Shown: positions 57,481 through 64,000 of the stretch, in pieces
Layout: every line of letters begins with the position of its first letter
Numbering within the stretch: the first letter of the stretch is position 1
Assembly (NCBI GenBank): GCA_032164245.1
Contig: JAVMKO010000003.1
Span: forward strand, 62,256,390 to 62,320,389
DNA from: Sternotherus odoratus
Lineage: Eukaryota > Chordata > Testudines > Kinosternidae
Length of the DNA stretch: 64,000 bases
Reading direction: 5' to 3'
Program-made: the position numbers and the translations under genes
The notes under the pieces: generated by a model
Told to the model about the DNA's origin: nothing
The model's database searches: none
Seen by the model: the letters and a program-made list of their open reading frames with translations, nothing else

Positions 57481-59400
57481 CTCTCCAGGACCTTTCTTCA
57501 TTCTTCTCAAAGTGACCCTACATTATATCAATATTCCATCCCAACACTCCCTTTAAAGACTTCATTTTATATCAAGTAATCATCATATTACTTTGGTATG
57601 TCCCAGAATAGACTAAACATGCTCTGGGCTATCTGTCAGCTGTGCCCTTTTGTGCCACAACAATAGCACTGCACATTCTTCATGGGAGATATGGCTCTCA
57701 GATACAAGCCCTCACTCATCCTGGTGAGTATTCATTCACAAGAATAATACTGTTGATTTTAATGGGATTACTCACATGGAATAATTTTTCACCAAGATAA
57801 GTAGTCCCAGTTGTGGAGCCCTACGTGGGAAGAAGGATTTATATAAATTTCACTTTGCAGTACTACAGTTAAGGAAGCATAGCATACCATCAGGGGAGTT
57901 CAGAGGTTAGACTGAAATTTCATTTGTTCAGACAATAAGCAGTGTGTATCCATATGGTGATGTAAGGCTGTATAAAAGCACTGTATATTCAACTAGCTCC
58001 TTCCATTTCTTAGCACTCAGTTGTCCAGTACATGTCAGCAGGACTATGAATCACTTTAATTCAGTCTATGAACAGTTTGGGGAAGCCCTGAAACCTTTAA
58101 ATACAATCACATAGTTTAATGCTCATCAAATTACTACAGACCACTCACAGTAAGTGAGAGCACCAATAACGTGCTGAGGTAAAATCTGTACCTTGTCATC
58201 CCCTTTGGAGTCTGATTTAGCAAATGAGAAAGCTTGCAGTATAACTGTTCTGGCATCTGTTGTGCTTACGGAACATACCACGAGAGCAAAAAACCTGAAG
58301 CATAAAAGACAGCTGAACGTTGACTTCAGGCACTAACAATTACCGGAAAGAGATTTTTTAAAAGTGGTTATTTTAAGTGCTTATAGCAGGGTTCAGAGCA
58401 TGATCAAGGTGCTTGGACAGAAAGTGAACTGCAAATACTGCTCAAAACCATATCGGCTTCAAACATTTTCCTAAGGCCTCACTGGGACAGAGAAATTGCT
58501 CTCCCTGCACAGTGACCAAACTGAAAGGTTGCTCCTAAATACTGGTTACCAAGGATGCAGCACTCAGCACTACTTCTCAGCTACCAAAAGGCCTATCTTA
58601 ATGTCACTGTAATTAGTTTCTGCTGGGCCAGAATCTCACAAAAGGAAGATTAACTCCAATCTAAGTGTCAGCCCTGGTTAAGGATGTTGCCAGTCACAGT
58701 ACAGTAATTCACAAAGATGCAACACTGCTTGGTAGGATCTGCAACAAAATTAAACAAAGCCAACAGAGGCGCTAATTCATTGAAAATCACGAAGGGTTGC
58801 CTTCAGCGTGTACTCTGATCATTTTACACACAGTGGCTTCTGAAAACCAAGTTTGTATGTCATGTAATTATTGGCATTAAATATTCTAACGAACAGCCTT
58901 TGTGATGTGTTCCAGCATGGGAGGAATAGCTCACATTATATCAGAGATCCTAGCAACACTTTAGAGGGATTATTTTACATAAATCTATTGATATCCAGAG
59001 GGAGTAAGTGATATTAGTCCCACATACTCAGACAGCAAAAGTGCTCCCTACTTAATTAGAACATTGGAATTGTTGGACAGAATGATCCAAATTCATCCTT
59101 GGCAAAACCTTTCACTTCAATGCAATGACAGAAGGGGTAAATTCTGCTGATTATTTTATTTTTATTAGAAGGGTATATATTTATTTTCATGTATATATTG
59201 AAATTATTTTAAGCACCATTCCTAATGATTAATGAACTATGTTATAAGTGATATGTGGATTCATAAAGATTTACATTTTAGTTGAGAATTCAAAGAATCA
59301 TTTTGTCTTTGCCACAAATAGAAGACCTTACTCCTTAAACAAAATTGTGACTGGAAAATAAGCGGATGAAATTCCAATGCAGTCAATGGAGTGACTTTTC
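57481..59400. other. Non-coding; one short fold-back at about 57715-57795
   Basis: GAGTATTCATTCACAAGAAT and GGGATTACTCACATGGAAT are arms of a diverged fold-back repeat. Otherwise nothing recognised. Confidence 0.4.
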
Positions 59401-59625
59401 TAGAACTGACAAAGAGTCCTGTGGCACCTTAAAGATTAACTCACTAAAGTACTGAAGCCTAAGCTTTCATGGGCTAATACCCACTTCGTCAGATGCATTA
59501 GCCCACGAAAGCTTAGGCTTCAATACTTTAGTAAGTTAGTCTTTAAGGTGCCACAGGACTCTTTGTCACTTCTGCAATTCCATACCAACACAGCTACCTC
59601 TCTGATTCTTTTCTAGAACTGGCTG
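59401..59625. mobile_element. Inverted pair of Penelope-like tails forming a large palindrome
   Basis: The arms 59408-59478 and 59497-59567 are almost perfectly complementary (left starts ACAAAGAGTCCTGTGGCACC, right ends GGTGCCACAGGACTCTTTGT) around an 18-bp centre ACCCACTTCGTCAGATGC. The right arm continues through the family's terminal words (ACACAGCTACCTCTCTG) and the left arm stops at the arm edge. On the minus strand 59492-59454 folds like a hammerhead ribozyme. Head-to-head 3' regions are known from Penelope-like elements. Confidence 0.75.
59454..59492 (-). ncRNA. Hammerhead-ribozyme-like motif (relic)
   Basis: The minus strand reads CTGACGA (59492-59486), one extra A, a stem GTGGG/CCCAT with loop TATTAG, GAAA (59468-59465), then GC-TTAG-GC closing as a 3-bp stem III with a 4-base loop, followed by TT. 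The conserved CUGANGA and GAAA cores and the short stem III are those of the minimal hammerheads described in Penelope-like elements. The extra A beside stem II departs from the consensus, and activity is untested. Confidence 0.5.
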
Positions 59626-60145
59626 ATATATCTAATATGTATAAAAGAAAATGATGTAGCTCTGTTTTGGCCAAGAGATCTCTTGAATGGGTAGAATAAA
59701 TTCCTAGCCACTAATTTCTGTTTTGTCTCAATATTTTTTATTTTTTTTTTGCCACTGAGCATAGAGGTTATCAAGAAACAGGTTTGGGGATTAGATCCAA
59801 TGAAGGAAAATTATACCAATTGTACCAAAAGTATATGGAACATTTTTCTTAAACTGTTTGATATATACAAGCCAAAGGGGTTGTTATTAATTTTTGCTGA
59901 TATATTTCATTCATCATTTAGTACAAACTATGAAACAAGCAACATTGTGGTGGGAACAAAGACCTTGAGTGGCTTGCTAATTACAAAAACAGCTTCTCCT
60001 CCCTCCGAGTTCACACCTTCAATTCAGCTGCTAGAAGAATATCTCACCCTCCCTGATTTGAGATAACAAGCTGGTTCAGCCTGATTGGACTAACATTGTT
60101 ACCTCCTACCTGATTCCTGACTATTTATCTATACCTGCCTCTGGA
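59626..60145. other. Non-coding; 105-codon open frame of unknown meaning
   Basis: An open frame at 59749-60066 (starts MPLSIEVIKKQVWGLDPM) has no motif I recognise and sits between two Penelope-like tails. The stretch may be Penelope-derived sequence upstream of the tail at 60146. Confidence 0.35.
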
Positions 60146-60246
60146 CACTTCCACTGCTTGCATCCGACGAAGTGGGTATTAGCCCATGAAAGCTTATGCT
60201 TCAAAACTTTATAGTTAGTCTTTAAGGTGCCACAGGACTCTTTGTT
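60146..60246 (+). mobile_element. Penelope-like element 3' end
   Basis: TGCATCCGACGAAGTGGG, AGCCCATGAAAGCTTATGC and AGTCTTTAAGGTGCCACAGG in plus orientation. The hammerhead-like core reads CCGACGA (60164-60170, U to C at one core position), stem GTGGG/CCCAT, GAAA at 60188-60191 and GC-TTAT-GC. Confidence 0.7.
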
Positions 60247-60249
60247 ACC

Positions 60250-60435
60250 ATTGTGGTGGGTTATTCATCTCAAGTACGTAATAGTGAAATCTGGGCCAGA
60301 TTAATTTATTATGGGAGGGAACCAGATTGTAGAAGGAATTTATGTTAAGCAGAGGTTACTAGAACCATTTACATACATTTTAGTGAAATGTGTTGGAACG
60401 CCATCTGGTCCAGGCCACTGGGAGTTTTACAGGTC
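60250..60435 (+). mobile_element. Repeat X copy 2
   Basis: TGTGGTGGGTTATTCATCTC, AAATCTGGGCCAGATTAA, TTATTATGGGAGGGAACCAG and TGTTGGAACGCCATCTGGTC correspond word for word to 56958-57150. It begins immediately after the Penelope-like tail. Confidence 0.65.
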
Positions 60436-60645
60436 TGTAAAGACCTCCTAAACTTCACATGCAGTTATCTCTTTTACAAACAACAACCACTCCCCCCTCC
60501 AAAAACAGACCCCCTACTTCTTCCAGAAGAACAAGGATCTCTTTCTCTCTTGTTTAGAATTTAATTGATTTAACGTGAGGTTGAGAAATGGATCTGGAGG
60601 GGAGTAAGTTTTTAATCATATTGCAAAAACATAGTAGTAGTTAGT
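60436..60645. other. Non-coding, no recognisable feature
   Basis: Nothing recognised. Confidence 0.4.
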
Positions 60646-60960
60646 TGCAGGTCTGTTGTGGGTTGACTATCTTCCAGTTCTACTTCAGGGTTATATTAAG
60701 CCTTGAAAGGTGGGGACAAGAAGTTTGCAATTCACATAATGGAGGATGGAGGAGCCGTGACGGGACTGAAAGGGAGCACAAAGAGCTAGAAAGAGGATCT
60801 TGGCCGAATGGAGGGAGGCAGTGCAAGAGTCACGGGGGTCATAGCGGAGGAGGTTGTAGTAATGAAGGACAGAGATGGTAAAGGCCTCAACAAGAGTTTT
60901 TGATGTCTACAGGGAGGAGATGCAGAATGACGGATAAGTGACCGAAGAGAACAAGGTTTT
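60646..60960. repeat. Unclassified repeat related to 6430-7100
   Basis: GGTTGTAGTAATGAAGGACAG and CTCAACAAGAGTTTTTGATG parallel the words at about 6690-6750. G/A-rich. The 78-codon open frame here is low-complexity. Confidence 0.4.
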
Positions 60961-61875
60961 AAAATGGATACATTCCTTTATTGACACAAATTTATCATTG
61001 TTTATTGAGTTATAACAGAATCTCAAAAGAGTACCAGGATTTTAAGCCTCTACAGCTGGGGGGAAGGTGGAGGGTCATTGTTTATAAAAAAATGTCCTTT
61101 ATTTTGATATTTTCAGTGGTTTGTTTCAATGACTGTATATTCTTTACCTATCAAATATATATGCAGTTTTGAGATATGATACATTCTAAGACAATATTTT
61201 TTATTAATTATTGTTTTTTTAAAAAAAAAACTATGTACCTTAGGAACATTTTTCACCCCATTGGATTTTGTTCAGGTGCTAAATTGACAACACTGGAAAT
61301 CAAATGTATTTGCACTCCAGAAGGTCTGAACTGCACAACCAAATAAGCAATTAAGCCCTTCATGTCAGCTAGTGACAAAGTATACTTATCCCTCCATCCA
61401 AAGATTCTGAAGTGTTTTTTTTCTGTTTGTTTGTTTGTTTTGTTTTCAAACAGGATCTGGATGTTAGAGAACAATGAATTATTTGTAAGTGCCCTAGAAC
61501 AAAATTACCCTGAATGTTTTGTTTCCCCTATTATTAATGTAAATAAGTAAAGCTCTTTAAAAAGAAAACAAAGTAAAACACAAATGAGAGACCTTTCCCT
61601 GAGATTAATGAATTATTTCCATTCAAGGACAAGTGTTAGAATTCTATCAGCTCCCAATTTTATATAAAGTGACTTCCATTTAAATTACTTTGATCCTTTA
61701 CTAAATAATTCAACCAAGAGTGGGTACTATATCACCCTATTCTATGATATGACGCTATGTCCTTACACTGGGAAAACAACAAATTTCATTAAGCTGTATT
61801 TCATGCTAAAGGAGCTTTGAATATTGAAATTAAAGTGATAAATGTCTGTTTAGAAACACAGAAATTAAAGGCGGA
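60961..61875. other. Non-coding, no recognisable feature
   Basis: AT-rich with a TGTTTGTTTGTTTTGTTTT tract near 61425. Confidence 0.45.
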
Positions 61876-61880
61876 TGGAT

Positions 61881-62480
61881 GTTCAGCAGAGGTGCAAGGA
61901 TGCCTGTGCACCCGGGCCCTTTAAATTGCCACCAGAGCCCCACTGCGGGACCCTGAGGTAGCAGTGGCGGGGCTCGGGCAGCAATTTAAAGGGCCTGGGA
62001 CTCCAGATGCTGCTAACACCTCAGGTACTTTAAATCGCTGCCAGAGCCCCGCCGCCGATACCCCAAGGCTCCAGCAGTGGGTCTCTGGTGGCAATTTAAA
62101 GGGCCCAGGGTGGTAGCGGTAGGTGGAGCCCTGAGCCCTTTAAATAGCTACCCGAGCCTTGCTGCTGGAGCCCCAGGGGAACTTGGTGGCAGCTGGGACC
62201 CCCGGGACTCCACTGGCAATTTAAAGGAACCAGAGCTCCACTGTGGTAGTGGCAGCTGGAGTCCCGCGGCCTTTAAATCGCCCCCAAGCCCCAGGGCTCC
62301 CAGACACCTCTGAAGCTGGTAGCTCTGGGGGTGATTTAAAGGGCCCGGGGCTCCCAGCTGCTGCTACCACAGCCTGAGCCCTGGGCCCTTTACATTCTAA
62401 TTTAAAGGTCCTGGGAATTTAAAGGCTGCACCTCTTCCAGTTGAGGGCCCCCTCCCCCTCCTTAGGAGTCCAGAGTACTG
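61881..62480. repeat. GC-rich repeat built from TTTAAA/GGGCCC modules
   Basis: The word CAATTTAAAGGGCC or its complement recurs in both orientations about every 50-60 bp: near 61919, 61983, 62028, 62092, 62138, 62218, 62271, 62333, 62400 and 62418. GC-rich spacers (CCAGAGCCCC, GCAGTGGC) separate them. Alternating orientation makes many nested hairpins possible. I recognise it as a turtle repeat of uncertain class. The open frame at 62077-62313 is compositional. Confidence 0.65.
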
Positions 62481-63616
62481 GTACATCCTTTAAGATACTT
62501 TCACTCCTGATGTTCAGACAATCTGTGCTTTGGTATGGCATCTATACTCCATTGTGTTGAAGTCTAACTGTCATATTATGTGCGTTTTAAAATGCAATAA
62601 ATAAAGAGTTTCCAGAACTCAGATTTATAAAGAGTTCCAAAGATTTTCTTCAGTCTTGCTTGTAAATGAAGTTTACCAAAGAAGGGCTCTTGCAGCCAAT
62701 ATTTTAACCCATTGAAAGAAGTCTATTTCTTTATTATTTCCTCTTTTCCACAAGGAGGATCTGACTAGAACATATACCTCAATGTACTTTCTTCTAATAA
62801 TATAAGGAAATGCACAGCTTGTCATAGCTGGTCACAATCCATCCCTTATAGGTGGATTCCCACAATGGCCACATCCAAAGTCCATTGAAATCAGTGGAAG
62901 TCTTTCCGTTAATTTCAGTGAACTGTTTTTCAGGCTGTAATTGAGGAGATGCAACTGTACTCTTCTCTCTGCTTGGGAAAAGAGGGTTGGCTTACTCCCT
63001 ATTGACTTCTGGATGATTTTTGTGCACCGCATTACAGGGAGATGTTAATGAATTTATATGTGGGAAGAATAAAGCACAGACTTGAACTCATTTTCTTTCC
63101 CTCCCCCTCACTATCTTGCAATATGTACTGAAACTATTTACTGTGTTAAATATGGAAGAATATAAAACAATGTAAGTCAACAGCGGTACACAAAACTGGC
63201 ATCCTTTAGCTCTAGGATGGAAACTTTAATTACGGAGACTATGATCCACTAAACCTATCTGAGTATATCCCAAATGCAAACACAAGATAAAATGTGCTCA
63301 ATCAGATTTCAATGAGGGCATTGTTAGACATTTATTTAACACTCCCTAATTTTCCAGCAATTGTTTGTTTCCAAATGATAAAAGCTCTGTATTCTACAGC
63401 TCACACCTTGTTATGCATGAACCTTGAAAGGTCAGAATTCAGAACCCAATAAACAACCAGAAGTTCTGATGTTTCTCCAAAGCTTACATAAAGCCATTCA
63501 GGACCCTCAGCAGCCTTAGGTATTTCTTCCTTCACACAACCCCCCTTCCAAAAAACTCCTTGACTGCCCTCTTAAGGAAGCGTAGTCTAGAAGGAGGTAG
63601 TCTCCTCTATCTTTGG
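62481..63616. other. Non-coding; short fold-back-like patch near 62870-62935
   Basis: AAAGTCCATTGAAATCAGTG recalls the fold-back family. Otherwise nothing recognised. Confidence 0.4.
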
Positions 63617-63675
63617 GGTGAAATCCTGGCTCCATTGAAGTCAATGGTAAGATTTCAGTAAATCCAGGATTTAAC
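63617..63675. repeat. Short fold-back repeat
   Basis: AAATCCTGG (63621-63629) pairs with CCAGGATTT (63664-63672), with CCATTGAAGTCAATGG, itself a palindrome, between them. Confidence 0.7.
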
Positions 63676-63777
63676 TCTGGACCTTCTTATCAAGGAGAGG
63701 AGCAGACACCTCTATCCCATACTCTTGTCTCTTCTTCACATACAGGCCATTCTGAGCAGGTTAATCCACAAGAAAGT

Positions 63778-63880
63778 TGCATCCGATGAAGTGGGCTATG
63801 GCCCTCGAAAACTTATGCTGAAATAAACTGGTTAGTCTCTAAGGTGCCACAAGTCTTCCTCATCTTATAAGCTAGACACA
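63778..63880 (+). mobile_element. Penelope-like element 3' end fragment
   Basis: GCATCCGATGAAGTGGGC, CTCGAAAACTTATGCTGAAA and TAGTCTCTAAGGTGCCACAAG. It keeps CCGATGA (63783-63789) and GAAA (63807-63810), but the stem between them is mismatched. Confidence 0.7.
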
Positions 63881-64000
63881 GATATCTACTAAGGTCGAAT
63901 TAACATCTTCACACTAGGTATTTTGTTAAATCACACATTTTACAGAGGGAACATGTTTCAGTGTTATTTCACTACAACAGGCAGCTGAAAAGACAGCTAA

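Noticed and set aside
59749..60066. 105-codon frame considered as a possible host or element gene
   Set aside because: No recognisable motif, signal peptide or repeat, no clear splice signals, and Penelope-like tails on both sides. Kept only as unknown.

Overview
The window looks like vertebrate intergenic (or deep intronic) DNA with no recognisable host gene. It is AT-rich and contains CR1 LINE tails, Ty3/Gypsy remnants, Penelope-like tails, hAT elements, Helitrons and short fold-back repeats. That mixture fits a non-avian reptile, most likely a turtle. The turtle call is inferred from resemblance to repeats I know, not from a search. I found no tRNA, rRNA, CRISPR, operon or convincing splice-bounded exon.

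Layout. 1-6.2 kb: a fold-back repeat, then a decayed plus-strand Ty3/Gypsy element (about 775-5473) in which gag, protease, reverse transcriptase, RNase H and integrase can be followed in order. An 820-bp element with a 7-bp target duplication is inserted before the integrase, and a minus-strand solo LTR (5474-6179, target duplication CAAAC) sits at the end. 6.2-24 kb: mostly old sequence with CR1 tails, a fold-back element with three hairpins (15397-15679), and a hAT element inserted into a CR1 tail (16659-16968). 24-31 kb: heavily nested. One older repeat is split by an LTR-like insert and a fold-back element, and a second Gypsy pol gene is split by a Penelope-like tail, a hAT element and a small Penelope-derived piece. 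A Helitron follows at 30371-30803.

33-35.3 kb: a plus-strand LTR whose presumed polyadenylation hexamer is split by a minus-strand Helitron (34053-35263) carrying fourteen copies of a 45-bp minisatellite. 38.4-39.4 kb: an inverted-duplicate hAT derivative with a transposase C-terminal remnant. 43.6-48.1 kb: a CR1 reverse-transcriptase remnant and CR1 tails. 50.6-51.7 kb: a second solo LTR (target duplication GGGTT), apparently of the same family as the first, expanded by a 60-bp and a 90-bp tandem array. 52-64 kb: SINE-like, CR1, fold-back and Penelope-like fragments, including a large palindrome at 59408-59567, and a GC-rich repeat built of TTTAAA/GGGCCC modules.

The longest open frames (34.1-35.1 kb and 50.8-51.8 kb) lie in tandem repeats whose period is a multiple of three, so they are not good gene candidates. 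What the window offers is a readable insertion chronology, two Helitrons with minisatellite cargo, and hammerhead-ribozyme-like folds in the Penelope-like tails. I did not find a new multi-gene system.
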